This document shows positions 1-7,429 of a stretch of 27,067 bases of DNA, in pieces; the first letter of the stretch is position 1, and the number at the start of each line of letters is the position of its first letter. Below the pieces are notes generated by a model that saw nothing but the letters and a program-made list of their open reading frames with translations, had not been told where the DNA came from and ran no database searches. Origin of the DNA: Fervidobacterium sp. UBA5837 (GTDB lineage: Bacteria > Thermotogota > Thermotogae > Thermotogales > Fervidobacteriaceae). The stretch covers positions 36,930 to 63,996 of the forward strand of contig DJGV01000017.1 in assembly GCA_002432805.1 (NCBI GenBank), written 5' to 3'. A program made the translations under genes and the position numbers.

Positions 1-9
1 TTAAATAGA

Positions 10-44
10 ATCAGGTGCGGGCAATTAATCCGCACCTGATTTTT
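10..44. terminator. Hairpin terminator at left edge
   Basis: A perfect 11-bp stem (ATCAGGTGCGG at 10-20 and its complement at 30-40) with a 9-nt loop is followed on the plus strand by TTTTT. It sits just past the stop of the minus-strand gene at 68-301. On the minus strand the trailing sequence is only moderately T-rich (TTCTATTT). It may therefore work in both directions, with a convergent gene ending left of the window. Confidence 0.75.
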
Positions 45-67
45 GGTTAGTATGGAATTTTTCAAAA

Positions 68-301
68 CTATGCCATAGAATCCAAGTTCTTACCTTGGTA
101 AAGCTCGCCGGCAATACGCACCAGTTTCATGTTCATATCTTGCTGCTTGTAAAACGCAAACTCGAGTGTTCTCATCATAGCATCTTGAGCTTTTTGTACC
201 TGAGCTTCAGTTTGAGCAGCTGAAGCAGAGGATGTACTACGGTTTTGAACGGGAGCTGTGAACATCGTGAAGTTCGGTGCACTGGTACCTTCAATTCTCA
301 T
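68..301 (-). CDS. Small protein of unknown function (77 aa), third gene of the two-component operon
   Basis: I do not recognise this family. The start is ATG at 301-299, because an AGGAGG ribosome binding site lies at 315-310, eight bases upstream. A longer reading from GTG at 310 would begin inside that site. The product starts with MRIEG, has a low-complexity stretch rich in Ser, Ala, Thr and Gln (about residues 20-40), then a predicted helix ending in a charged, Met-rich tail. There is no signal peptide, membrane segment or cysteine. It lies 21 bases behind the sensor kinase, so it is probably cotranscribed with it. The length and composition resemble small secreted or motility-associated proteins, but that is only an impression. 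Confidence 0.7.
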   Translation of the reverse strand: MRIEGTSAPNFTMFTAPVQNRSTSSASAAQTEAQVQKAQDAMMRTLEFAFYKQQDMNMKLVRIAGELYQGKNLDSMA

Positions 302-322
302 CGGCACCACCTCCTATATCAT

Positions 323-1570
323 TTACTTATCGCTTTTTTCTGAGATTTCTTTAACACTTTTGGAACTCACGATTGAAAAGATCGTTCTTTCATCGTTGCT
401 ATCAACTTTTATTTCCATCCCAACTTTCTTCGATATCTCACTAGCTATGTAAAGCCCAAGACCAGTTCCTTGTGAGTCTTTACCCTTGTAAAATCTGTCG
501 AATATCTTCTGCAAATCTTCTTCTGATATCTTCGGGCCATGGTTTATCACATCTATTCTATCGTTTGAAATCTTGATCTCAACAGGTGGTTGACCATGGG
601 TAAATGCATTACTGAGAAGTATCGAGATTATTATGCCAAGGCCTTCTTTGTTAGATTCTGCTATCCCTTGCCCTTCGATTGAGACCTCCTTACCTTTGAA
701 TCTTTGCCTTACGATCTCATCTGTAAACTCGAACAAATCTATGGGTTCTCTAGTCAATGTTTCCACTTTGGCTATGAGAAGCATGTTTTCGATGATTTCC
801 TTTATCTCTCTACTACTCTCCTCTATTGCATTTATCGACTCATTTAGTATTTCTTCATCTTTAAGTCCCCATCTCCTCAACATGTTAACATATCCCATCA
901 AGCTTGCAACTGGTGTCCGTAATTCATGCGAGACTGCAGAGACAAATGATTCTTGTGACTTATATGCAGCTTCTATTCGCTCCATCAGATCATTGAATTT
1001 GGAAACTAGTTCAGCCACTTCTACACTTTTGGGTTTTATGGCAACTCTGAAAGATACGTCTTTTCCGCCAAGTGTTTCGATCTGATTTACAAACTCCTTC
1101 ATGTCTCTAACGCTCCGTCTAGAGATGTAATAGTTTGCAAAAAACACCAAAGCAGCTAAGATAATTATCGCTACTATGAATATTCTTCTCAACATACTTA
1201 TGAACAGAACTGAAGGAGTTACGTCTCTTCCAAAGATAATCGGCTGCAATTTCACAAAATAAAAATACCTGTCAGAGATTTCTTTAATACCTTGTGCATC
1301 AACGTATCCTATTCCATAGGGATCATTTATGACTGCCTTCTCATCACTAGATGCGACATACATGTCCCATTTTCTAACGATGTATTGTGTACCAAAGGGG
1401 GTCTGAATTATTGTAACAAACTTGTCTGCATTGGTGAATTCGTTTGTAATGCTCTTCATAACAGATACTGCGAAGAAATTGTATATCAAAAAGAGCAGAA
1501 CAGCTACGATGGCAATTGCTGCTAAGGTGTTGAATAGTGATAGCTTAGTTGCCAGCTTCAAGTTTGTCAC
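323..1570 (-). CDS. Membrane sensor histidine kinase (415 aa)
   Basis: This is the sensor half of a two-component system. It has a short cytoplasmic N-terminus, a first membrane helix at about residues 15-37, an extracytoplasmic sensor loop of about 85 residues, and a second helix at about 124-146. A HAMP-like linker follows (about 147-200), then the HisKA dimerisation domain with phospho-acceptor His215 in SHELRTP. The C-terminal HATPase domain shows an N-box around SNAFTHG, a G1-like NHGPKI, an F-box and a GTGLGL G2 box. In the G1 box, Asn stands where many kinases have Asp; this variant is common enough that I expect activity. The start is GTG at 1570, inside the last codons of the response regulator gene (26-base overlap), so translation is probably coupled. 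The stimulus cannot be read from the sequence. Confidence 0.93.
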   Translation of the reverse strand: MTNLKLATKLSLFNTLAAIAIVAVLLFLIYNFFAVSVMKSITNEFTNADKFVTIIQTPFGTQYIVRKWDMYVASSDEKAVINDPYGIGYVDAQGIKEISDRYFYFVKLQPIIFGRDVTPSVLFISMLRRIFIVAIIILAALVFFANYYISRRSVRDMKEFVNQIETLGGKDVSFRVAIKPKSVEVAELVSKFNDLMERIEAAYKSQESFVSAVSHELRTPVASLMGYVNMLRRWGLKDEEILNESINAIEESSREIKEIIENMLLIAKVETLTREPIDLFEFTDEIVRQRFKGKEVSIEGQGIAESNKEGLGIIISILLSNAFTHGQPPVEIKISNDRIDVINHGPKISEEDLQKIFDRFYKGKDSQGTGLGLYIASEISKKVGMEIKVDSNDERTIFSIVSSKSVKEISEKSDK

Positions 1571-2249
1571 CAGCTATTTTGTATCCAACTCCACGAATTG
1601 TTTTTATCAAATCAGGGGAGAGCTTTTTTCGGATGTAGTTTATGTAAACTTCAACTGTGTTGTCAGAACCGTAGTAATCTATTCCCCAAACAGCATTTAA
1701 TATCTCTTCCTTACTTACCACTCTTTGCTTATTCTTTACTAAATACAGTAGCAGTTCAAATTCAGTTTTACTCAAATCAACTTCCTCGCCATTGTAGAGT
1801 ATTCTTCTTTGTTCTTCGTATATCTCCAATGGGCCAAGAATGATGGGTGTAGAGATGCTCAAATGTTTTCTCCTCAGAAGTGCTTTTATACGTGCAAGCA
1901 ATTCTTCGTTGTCGAATGGCTTTGTCATGTAATCATCTGCACCGGAATCAAATCCTGTCAATTTGTCTTTTTTCATTCCAAGGGCAGTCAGCATGAGGAC
2001 TATAACATCGGGGCTGAGTTTTCTAACCTGTGTGGCAACTTCATAGCCATCCATGTCTGGAAGCATTATATCCAATATGATTAGGTCAGGGGCATCTTCT
2101 TTAAAATTTTCGATCGCATCCGTACCACTTTCGTAAGAAAAAACCTCGTATCCCGCATGTTCGACTTCGATTTCTAACAACCTTCTAATCTTTCTATCGT
2201 CTTCTACAATCATAATCTTGGCAAATTTGTTTTCTTTCTCCTTTTCCAT
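1545..2249 (-). CDS. OmpR/PhoB-family response regulator (234 aa)
   Basis: This is a DNA-binding response regulator. The receiver domain (about residues 9-122) has the acidic pair Glu16/Asp17, phospho-acceptor Asp60 in ILDIMLPDMDG, Thr88 and Lys110 in MTKPF. The C-terminal winged helix (about 130-229) has the typical KTEFELLLYL and GVGYKI signatures of the OmpR class. It is the first gene of the operon with the downstream kinase, whose start it overlaps. The ATG at 2249 follows a weak GGGTGA site. An 11-bp direct repeat upstream (2305-2325) suggests it regulates its own promoter. Its target genes are unknown. Confidence 0.95.
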   Translation of the reverse strand: MEKEKENKFAKIMIVEDDRKIRRLLEIEVEHAGYEVFSYESGTDAIENFKEDAPDLIILDIMLPDMDGYEVATQVRKLSPDVIVLMLTALGMKKDKLTGFDSGADDYMTKPFDNEELLARIKALLRRKHLSISTPIILGPLEIYEEQRRILYNGEEVDLSKTEFELLLYLVKNKQRVVSKEEILNAVWGIDYYGSDNTVEVYINYIRKKLSPDLIKTIRGVGYKIAGDKLEAGN

Positions 2250-2304
2250 CTTTTGTCACCCACTCTTTGTACTTTCTCATTGTCAAGACTATTTTAAACG
2301 AGAA

Positions 2305-2325
2305 TTCTTAAAGTGTTCTTAAAGT
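2305..2325 (-). promoter_or_regulatory. Direct-repeat operator candidate upstream of the response regulator
   Basis: The 10-mer TTCTTAAAGT occurs at 2305-2314 and again, identical, at 2316-2325, a centre spacing of exactly 11 bp. On the minus strand this reads ACTTTAAGAA twice. OmpR/PhoB-class regulators bind as tandem dimers to direct repeats with one helical turn of spacing, so this fits an autoregulatory site. A TAAAAT at 2296-2291 (minus strand) could be the -10 of the controlled promoter, which would put the repeats over the -35 region. There is also a TTGACA at 2286-2281, but it has no good -10 at the right distance. Confidence 0.55.
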
Positions 2326-2342
2326 TCAAAGATAATTTAAGA

Positions 2343-2370
2343 TTGAAAAATGTGGTTACTATGGTATAAT
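2343..2370 (+). promoter_or_regulatory. Promoter of tRNA-Ser
   Basis: TTGAAA (2343-2348) and TATAAT (2365-2370) are separated by 16 bp. The -10 is extended by TG one base upstream (TGGTATAAT). Transcription would start about 9 bases before the mature tRNA. Confidence 0.8.
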
Positions 2371-2385
2371 TTATACTTGCTGGAC

Positions 2386-2474
2386 GGAGGCGTGTCCGAA
2401 CAGGCTAAGGAGCCGGTCTCGAAAATCGGTGGACCTTACGGTCCTTGTGGGTTCGAGTCCCACCGCCTCCGCCA
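2386..2474 (+). tRNA. tRNA-Ser (anticodon CGA)
   Basis: The cloverleaf folds by eye. The acceptor GGAGGCG (2386-2392) pairs with CGCCTCC (2464-2470), followed by discriminator G73 and an encoded CCA (2472-2474). The anticodon stem CCGGT/ATCGG closes the loop CTCGAAA, giving anticodon CGA, which reads UCG serine codons. A long variable arm (GGACC/GGTCC with a TTAC loop) and G73 are class II serine features. The T-arm is GTGGG TTCGAGT CCCAC. No hairpin terminator follows, only a short T-rich stretch (TTTTATTTC), and the convergent gene on the other strand ends 30 bases away. Confidence 0.97.
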
Positions 2475-2504
2475 TTTTATTTCACTTCATTCCATTAACT
2501 AAAA

Positions 2505-3161
2505 CTACTTTTGTATATCTTGCTCTTGAAGAGGTTCGGTAAAAGCACTTGTCCATAAACTTTCAAAGTCTAACCCATCTGCTTTCATCGCCGCTAAGGT
2601 ATCGAAGAAAAGATTTTGAACGAGTATCATGGCATATTCATCGTCAAATAGTATAAGCATGTAATATGACATGAGTTCTCCATTGCTTTTTTGCCATATC
2701 TTGTATGTATTCACCAACGTGCCTTCCGATGATGATAATTGTTGATAGATCACTGCAAATATATCATCGATCGTTTGAGAGTATTTATCAGATTGTTCTT
2801 TTGTGATTTTTGCCTTTATATTCAGCTTAGTTTGCTCTAAGAGATCCATTATTTCTTGTAGTGCATTTTGTTTTGCACCTTCTTTTACAACGGAAATGCT
2901 GAACTGGGGACCAGTGTAATCCCCTAGTCCATAGATGATCTTTTTTTCGTTCGATAGTTGATCTAATCTCTTCGTCAGCACGTAATTTTCATAAACCAAG
3001 GATGCATTTTTGTCCAATTTGCTGACGTCCGGAAACATTTGTTTTATCTCCTCTGGTGGTTGTATATTTGGTTTTGAAATGTTGGTAGATAAAACTTGAG
3101 TGAATAGCAGAGCAACAGCCACCGTAGAAAATATTACCCAAAATATTGTTTCTTGCATCAT
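2505..3161 (-). CDS. Membrane-anchored or secreted protein of unknown function (218 aa)
   Basis: I do not recognise the family. The N-terminus has one hydrophobic segment (about residues 5-24) that could be an uncleaved anchor or a signal peptide. The rest is soluble and acidic, and most of it should lie outside the cytoplasm. A helical, Lys/Gln-rich middle (about 95-135) and a hydrophobic patch near 165-190 are visible; there are no cysteines. The ATG at 3161 overlaps the stop of the radical SAM gene by four bases (ATGA) and is preceded by GAGGTGAT, so the gene is translated as the last member of the yqeY-radical SAM operon. No intrinsic terminator separates it from the antiparallel tRNA gene. 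Confidence 0.75.
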   Translation of the reverse strand: MMQETIFWVIFSTVAVALLFTQVLSTNISKPNIQPPEEIKQMFPDVSKLDKNASLVYENYVLTKRLDQLSNEKKIIYGLGDYTGPQFSISVVKEGAKQNALQEIMDLLEQTKLNIKAKITKEQSDKYSQTIDDIFAVIYQQLSSSEGTLVNTYKIWQKSNGELMSYYMLILFDDEYAMILVQNLFFDTLAAMKADGLDFESLWTSAFTEPLQEQDIQK

Positions 3162-4141
3162 ATCACCTCAATTCGAGGATTCTTCTCCAAACGATTTATT
3201 AAAAGCTCAAGAGATTGTGCATAACTTAACTCGTCGAAGAGCAAGACATCACTATTGTCAGCATCTTCGATTTCTTGCCGTTCTACTTGGAGCTCAACGT
3301 TCCCGTGAGCATAGAACCAAGGTTTATATTTAGTAGAATATGTGACTTTCTTTATGTGCAATTCCTCTATTATATTCCTAATCAACGTACTCCTCACCAC
3401 ATCGCCAAATGCGCTATGGTATGGTCCCGCAATCAAATACTTCATCTGCGATTGAGGGACATGATAACCTAATTTAGTCACTTGACCATTGTTACATTCT
3501 ATTAAAGCCACCATTTCAGCAACTGTATCAATAGCATCAAGTAAGTTCAATGGAGTGTACGAGCCGTCTCTGTACATGTCTTCCAGTTCAGTGTTTTTAA
3601 AAACCAACGTGGGATGAATTCTAAAAACACGTATCCCACTATCAAGTAAAATTTGTACGGTCCTTATGTCCTTTTCTCGTGTATCGTTTGGTAAGCCAAC
3701 CATCAGATGCGCTATTATCTCAAACTCGTTTTTAAGATGCTCTATTGTCTTTAAAGCCTCTTCCGCCATGTATCCTCTCTTGGAACATTCAAGAACTCCA
3801 TCATCTAGGCTCTCTATTCCAAGTTCAATAACCTGCACATTCCAATCTTGGAGTAGTGCTATGGTCTCTTCATCAATTGAGTCAGGTCTTGTCGATATGC
3901 GCTTTGGAGTATCTGGTGATATCATAAGCAAGCGTTTCATTGTATCCTTGTTCAGCCCTGTGAACGTACCACCATAAAATGCGATTTCATCTACATTTGA
4001 AAAGTCTATGCTTTCGAGTTCAGCAATGTTTGGGATTGTTTCACCTGTCATTATAATCTGATTGCAAAATATACACCTTGTCTTACACCCTGCATTTGGG
4101 AGAAAAATTGGGTATATCTTTCTTTTACCCCTTCTGCTCAA
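3158..4141 (-). CDS. Elp3-like radical SAM protein (327 aa)
   Basis: The CX3CX2C cluster Cys19, Cys23 and Cys26 in GCKTRCIFC binds the [4Fe-4S] cluster that cleaves S-adenosylmethionine. The surrounding FLPNAGCKTRCIFCNQ, a GGTF motif and GIESLDDGVL are typical of the COG1243/Elp3 radical SAM fold. The C-terminal acetyltransferase domain of true Elp3 is absent (327 residues against roughly 550), so a tRNA-uridine acetyl transfer role cannot be assumed. Related short proteins are common in Firmicutes and Thermotogota and lack an assigned reaction as far as I know. The start is TTG at 4141, overlapping the yqeY stop (TTGA) behind AAGGAG, with ATGA overlap to the next gene, so the three genes are translationally coupled. 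Confidence 0.85.
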   Translation of the reverse strand: MSRRGKRKIYPIFLPNAGCKTRCIFCNQIIMTGETIPNIAELESIDFSNVDEIAFYGGTFTGLNKDTMKRLLMISPDTPKRISTRPDSIDEETIALLQDWNVQVIELGIESLDDGVLECSKRGYMAEEALKTIEHLKNEFEIIAHLMVGLPNDTREKDIRTVQILLDSGIRVFRIHPTLVFKNTELEDMYRDGSYTPLNLLDAIDTVAEMVALIECNNGQVTKLGYHVPQSQMKYLIAGPYHSAFGDVVRSTLIRNIIEELHIKKVTYSTKYKPWFYAHGNVELQVERQEIEDADNSDVLLFDELSYAQSLELLINRLEKNPRIEVI

Positions 4142-4581
4142 CTCAACATCTCCTTGACAACATCATTTACTAACTTGCCATCTGCCGCACCTTTGACGCG
4201 GGCCATTGTTTCTTTCATCACCTTTCCAAAATCTTTCTGCGTTGCATGCGTTTGCTCTATTATCTCTGCGACAATTTTCTGAATGTCTTCTCGAGAGAGC
4301 ATCTTTGGCGCATACTCCTGAAGTATTGTCAATTCTTCTTCTTCAGCCTTTGCCAAATCTTCTCTTCCCGCATTTCTATATGCTTCCACAGACTCTTGTC
4401 TTTTCTTTATTTCTTTCAAGATGAGCTTTTGAATATCTTCATCCGTTGCTATCTTTTTCTCGCCCTCTACTTCAAAATAACCTATGGCCGATTTTACAGA
4501 CCTCAAGACTCTCAATCTCAGTTCGTCTTTGTTTTTCATCGCTTCTTTCATATCGTTCAAAACCTTCTCTTTGAGCCCCAC
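4138..4581 (-). CDS. yqeY: GatB/YqeY domain protein (147 aa)
   Basis: This is a full-length match to the YqeY family (usual length about 147-150). It is a stand-alone version of the C-terminal helical domain of GatB, the tRNA-dependent amidotransferase subunit. Typical signatures are KNKDELRLRVLRSVKSAI near the N-terminus, KRQESVEAYRNAGREDLA in the middle, and the QKDFGKVMK...GKLVNDVVKEML tail. The family may bind tRNA, but a precise role is not established. The start is GTG at 4581, eight bases after GGGAGGT. It overlaps the radical SAM gene by four bases and lies 73 bp behind the deacetylase gene. Confidence 0.92.
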   Translation of the reverse strand: MGLKEKVLNDMKEAMKNKDELRLRVLRSVKSAIGYFEVEGEKKIATDEDIQKLILKEIKKRQESVEAYRNAGREDLAKAEEEELTILQEYAPKMLSREDIQKIVAEIIEQTHATQKDFGKVMKETMARVKGAADGKLVNDVVKEMLS

Positions 4582-4654
4582 TTTGTACTACCTCCCATGC
4601 ATCTTTATATTACGTGATTAATGCGTGATTTATGTGTTTGGCACATATATGTAT

Positions 4655-5650
4655 TTAACTTCTAATGCCCAGAAAACCATCGAAAAAGTTTCTCACAGCG
4701 GACAGGTTCGCTCGCGGATTGTATCCTCCTTCTTGAACAATGCATATCATCGGTATCTTCTCGCAAAGTGTTGTGGAGATTAAACCTCCAATATCCCGAT
4801 AGTCTTCCGAAAGGAGAGAAAACTTACCGACTGGGTCTTCTATATGCGTGTCCGTACCAAAAGAAACGATGAGAAAATCAGGTTCATAAGTAAGAATCTT
4901 TCCAGTGGCCTTGTTGAGTGCTTCAATGTAGATTTTCTTATCACTTCCACCGGGTAATGGTATATTCAGATTGGTACCTTCTGCTTTACCTGCGCCAGTC
5001 TCGTCTTCATAACCACTGTACCACGGGAAAAATTTTCTTGGATCTCCATGAATGGACACGTACAATACGGATGGATCATCGTAAAAAACATCTTGCGTGC
5101 CATTACCATGATGAAAGTCTATATCGAGTATGGCGACTCTCAATCCTTTGCTGTTTAAATACCTCGCAGCTATTGCCACATTGTTGAAATAACAATAACC
5201 GCCCCCATAGTTACACATCGCATGATGACCAGGTGGCCTGCTTATTGCATAAACTGGTCTTTTGTTCTCTAAGACATGGTTTACTGAAGTCAAAACAACA
5301 TTTACTGCTTTGATTGCAGCATCAAAAGAAGACCTCAAGATGGGCGTTCCTGTGTCAAATATCGGATCAACGAAAAAGACTTCGGGTATGTATTCTCCTT
5401 CGACTTCTGCTGATTTTCTTTTTATATATTCGTAATACTTCTCGTTGTGGACTTTCAATATCCACTCCTCTGAGAACTTTTCAGGAGAAATGCTTTCAAA
5501 TCTTTTGGCCATGTAGTTGTGAACATATTTCAGCCTGAGCGGCCTTTCCGGATTTCTGACGAACCGTCCATTGTCTATTTCTTTGGTTGGTATGAAATCT
5601 TCATTCAAATCCGAGCATATAAATAAATCACTATTAAGCACTTCTATCAT
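4655..5650 (-). CDS. HDAC-family deacetylase, probably acetylpolyamine amidohydrolase (331 aa)
   Basis: This is a class II HDAC/AcuC/AphA-type zinc hydrolase. The active-site residues are intact: the His142-His143 pair in RPPGHHA, zinc ligands Asp178 and His180 in LDIDFHHGNGTQ, Asp267 in SFGTDTHIEDP, and the GGY tyrosine near residue 312. Length and the N-terminal region fit the acetylpolyamine amidohydrolase branch better than AcuC. Thermotogota are known to make unusual polyamines, so a polyamine substrate is plausible, but a protein-lysine or small-molecule acetyl substrate cannot be excluded. The ATG at 5650 overlaps the rpiB stop (ATGA). The AGAGGA site sits very close to that ATG, so the in-frame GTG at 5641 is an alternative start. 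Confidence 0.88.
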   Translation of the reverse strand: MIEVLNSDLFICSDLNEDFIPTKEIDNGRFVRNPERPLRLKYVHNYMAKRFESISPEKFSEEWILKVHNEKYYEYIKRKSAEVEGEYIPEVFFVDPIFDTGTPILRSSFDAAIKAVNVVLTSVNHVLENKRPVYAISRPPGHHAMCNYGGGYCYFNNVAIAARYLNSKGLRVAILDIDFHHGNGTQDVFYDDPSVLYVSIHGDPRKFFPWYSGYEDETGAGKAEGTNLNIPLPGGSDKKIYIEALNKATGKILTYEPDFLIVSFGTDTHIEDPVGKFSLLSEDYRDIGGLISTTLCEKIPMICIVQEGGYNPRANLSAVRNFFDGFLGIRS

Positions 5651-6084
5651 TCCTCTAATTCTTCAACCTTTCTCACTCTTCGTTCGTGTCTTCCGCCTTC
5701 AAAGTCTGTACCCAAGAATGCATCAACTATCCATTTTGCTAATTCTATACCGGTTAGTCTTCCTGCTAGCACAAGTACATTCGCATTATTATGCTTTCGT
5801 GCGTATAATGCCATATCTGGAAACATACAGAGTGCCGCTCTGATTCCTTTTATCTTGTTGGCCGCTATTGACATACCAATACCAGTTCCACACAGCAAGA
5901 TACCGAAGTCACATTCTTTATCCACAACTTTCTTCGAAACCTTCTTTGCATAGTCGGGATAATCCACACTCTCTATTGAGTGTGTGCCGCAATCGATCAC
6001 TTCGATATTCTTTTTGCGGAGGTATTCTACGATCTTTTCTTTCATCTCAAAAGCAGCGTGGTCACTACCGATCGCTATCTTCAA
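5647..6084 (-). CDS. rpiB: Ribose-5-phosphate isomerase B (145 aa)
   Basis: RpiB interconverts ribose 5-phosphate and ribulose 5-phosphate in the pentose phosphate pathway. The product has the N-terminal GSDHAAFEMK motif, YPDYA, catalytic Cys65 in the phosphate-binding CGTGIGMSI loop, and the RKHNNANVLVLAGR motif; length is normal for the family. Some members act on allose 6-phosphate or galactose 6-phosphate, but nothing here points that way. The start is TTG at 6084: the preceding codons contain an in-frame stop and the N-terminus aligns exactly with the family. It lies 10 bases behind the STAS gene and overlaps the deacetylase gene. Confidence 0.95.
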   Translation of the reverse strand: MKIAIGSDHAAFEMKEKIVEYLRKKNIEVIDCGTHSIESVDYPDYAKKVSKKVVDKECDFGILLCGTGIGMSIAANKIKGIRAALCMFPDMALYARKHNNANVLVLAGRLTGIELAKWIVDAFLGTDFEGGRHERRVRKVEELEE

Positions 6085-6094
6085 CTTAGATCAC

Positions 6095-6430
6095 TCACTT
6101 CAAACTATTTGCGGCTTCAGCTATAGTAGCATACGATTTGAAAACTCTGTCGAGTGCAGTCATGTTCAAAAGCTTCTTGATGTTCTCGTTTACACTCGCA
6201 AGGGCAATATTCCCGCCCGCTGTTATGGCAGTCTTGTGTAAGCTGACGAATGTTCCGAGTCCAAAGCTATCGACGTTGCTAACTCTTGTAAAATCGAAAA
6301 CTATTTTAGTCTTGCCTTTTTTGATCAGATTATCAATAACCCAATTTCTAAGTGCCGTTGCATTTTGCATCGTGATGTCACCATCCAATGATACAATGAC
6401 AACTCCAAATTGTTCCGTGAATGTGTACAT
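6095..6430 (-). CDS. STAS-domain anti-sigma factor antagonist, copy 1 (111 aa)
   Basis: This is a single STAS domain of SpoIIAA/RsbV type. The phosphorylatable serine is probably Ser55 in NVDSFGLGT. Family members are switched by a serine kinase (SpoIIAB/RsbW type) and a PP2C phosphatase, releasing a sigma factor or another partner when unphosphorylated. No such kinase, phosphatase or sigma gene lies beside it. The ATG at 6430 follows GAGGGGAT. It comes 14 bases after a second, diverged STAS gene, with which it shares an (N/D)ENIKKLL(N/K)MTALDRV segment near the C-terminus. Confidence 0.92.
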   Translation of the reverse strand: MYTFTEQFGVVIVSLDGDITMQNATALRNWVIDNLIKKGKTKIVFDFTRVSNVDSFGLGTFVSLHKTAITAGGNIALASVNENIKKLLNMTALDRVFKSYATIAEAANSLK

Positions 6431-6444
6431 AATTTATCCCCTCC

Positions 6445-6801
6445 CTATCTGTTCAAAAATTCTATAGCATCTTTCTCACTTTCAAAAATGTTTAAAACCC
6501 TATCTAATGCTGTCATTTTAAGAAGTTTCTTGATGTTTTCATCAAAGTTCACAAACGCTATGGACCCCGCCTTCATTAAAGATTGCCTGTGCAATGCAAC
6601 AATAGTACCAAGACCAGTACTGTCAATATACTCAGTTCTCGAGAAATCAAGTAATACATGTATATAACCTTTGTCAAATGCTTCTGTGTATATGTACTCC
6701 TTTATACCATAACTGTTGTTTAGGTCAAATTCTTTTGGCATTTTGAATTCCACTATCTTGCCTAATATGAGTTGCTGTTCAAGTTTACTTGATTCCCTCA
6801 C
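6445..6801 (-). CDS. STAS-domain anti-sigma factor antagonist, copy 2 (118 aa)
   Basis: This is the second STAS protein of the tandem pair, with candidate phospho-acceptor Ser61 in YIDSTGLGT, a better match to the family consensus than copy 1. It carries an N-terminal extension (MRESSKLEQQ...) and an insertion after FDLNNSYG. The start is GTG at 6801, seven bases behind GAGGGGG; a nearby ATG at 6805 is out of frame. It lies between lexA and copy 1. Shared sequence near the C-terminus suggests the pair arose by duplication and later diverged. Confidence 0.92.
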   Translation of the reverse strand: MRESSKLEQQLILGKIVEFKMPKEFDLNNSYGIKEYIYTEAFDKGYIHVLLDFSRTEYIDSTGLGTIVALHRQSLMKAGSIAFVNFDENIKKLLKMTALDRVLNIFESEKDAIEFLNR

Positions 6802-6832
6802 ACATGTTCCCCCTCATCCATTAAGCTTGGAC

Positions 6833-7429
6833 TCAACTTGTTATTCTGATAAGACCGATCATTTTTCCAATAATTCTGACTCTCTTTGGGTCGTAAACCA
6901 TAACTTGATATGCATCGTTCTCTGGAATGAGTTCAACTTGTTCATCCCTTACGTTAATCCTTTTCAAAGTTATCTTATCATCCACAACAGCGGCTACTAT
7001 GGAATTGTTCTCGGCAGTATACTGCCTCTTCAATATAACGTAATCGCTATCGATTATGTGAGCATTTATCATACTCTCTCCTTGCACCTTGAGAGCAAAG
7101 TACTCACCGTATCCTTTAAGCATAGCTAGTGGCACTTCTATTTCTTCATCGATCTCCTCAAACATTTCAATGGCTTGTCCCGCAGCTATTTTCCCTTTTA
7201 CAGGTACTATGATGCTCTCTTTTCTGTCCGATAGTGAGATCGTTCTGGGTCCTTTTCCTCTTTTTATGTAACCTTTCTTTTCAAGTGCAATAACATGTTG
7301 CTGTGCACCTCTAGGTGTCATCTTGAATCTTTTTGCTATATCTCTAATCGAAGGAGCATAACCCTTGATCATTATATATTCTTTTATAAAATCGTATACT
7401 AAAGTCTGTTTTTCTGTGAGGTCTTTCAT
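6833..7429 (-). CDS. lexA: LexA repressor (198 aa)
   Basis: This is the SOS-response repressor and self-cleaving serine peptidase. The N-terminal winged helix-turn-helix (about residues 1-65) has YAPSIRDIAKRFKMTPRGAQQH. The cleavage bond is Ala83-Gly84 in IAAGQAI. The catalytic dyad is Ser119 (QGESM) and Lys156 (ITLKR), so autocleavage should be possible. The recognition helix differs from E. coli, and I found no E. coli- or Bacillus-type SOS box upstream. The ATG at 7429 overlaps the archease stop. An internal promoter-like sequence within the archease gene (7654-7683) may give lexA separate transcription. Confidence 0.95.
   Translation of the reverse strand: MKDLTEKQTLVYDFIKEYIMIKGYAPSIRDIAKRFKMTPRGAQQHVIALEKKGYIKRGKGPRTISLSDRKESIIVPVKGKIAAGQAIEMFEEIDEEIEVPLAMLKGYGEYFALKVQGESMINAHIIDSDYVILKRQYTAENNSIVAAVVDDKITLKRINVRDEQVELIPENDAYQVMVYDPKRVRIIGKMIGLIRITS

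Noticed and set aside
68..310. Longer start (GTG at 310) for the small protein
   Set aside because: The GTG overlaps the AGGAGG ribosome binding site; the ATG at 301 has correct spacing.
323..1570. Sensor kinase with defective ATP site (Asn in the G1 box)
   Set aside because: Asn at this position is frequent in active kinases of related bacteria, and the other boxes are intact.
2281..2286. TTGACA as -35 of the response regulator promoter
   Set aside because: A perfect hexamer, but no acceptable -10 lies 16-18 bp downstream on the minus strand.
4604..4652. Internal promoter or terminator between the deacetylase gene and yqeY
   Set aside because: There is a TATAAA and a weak 6-bp hairpin (TATGTG/CACATA), but no good -35 and no T-tract, so neither is supported.
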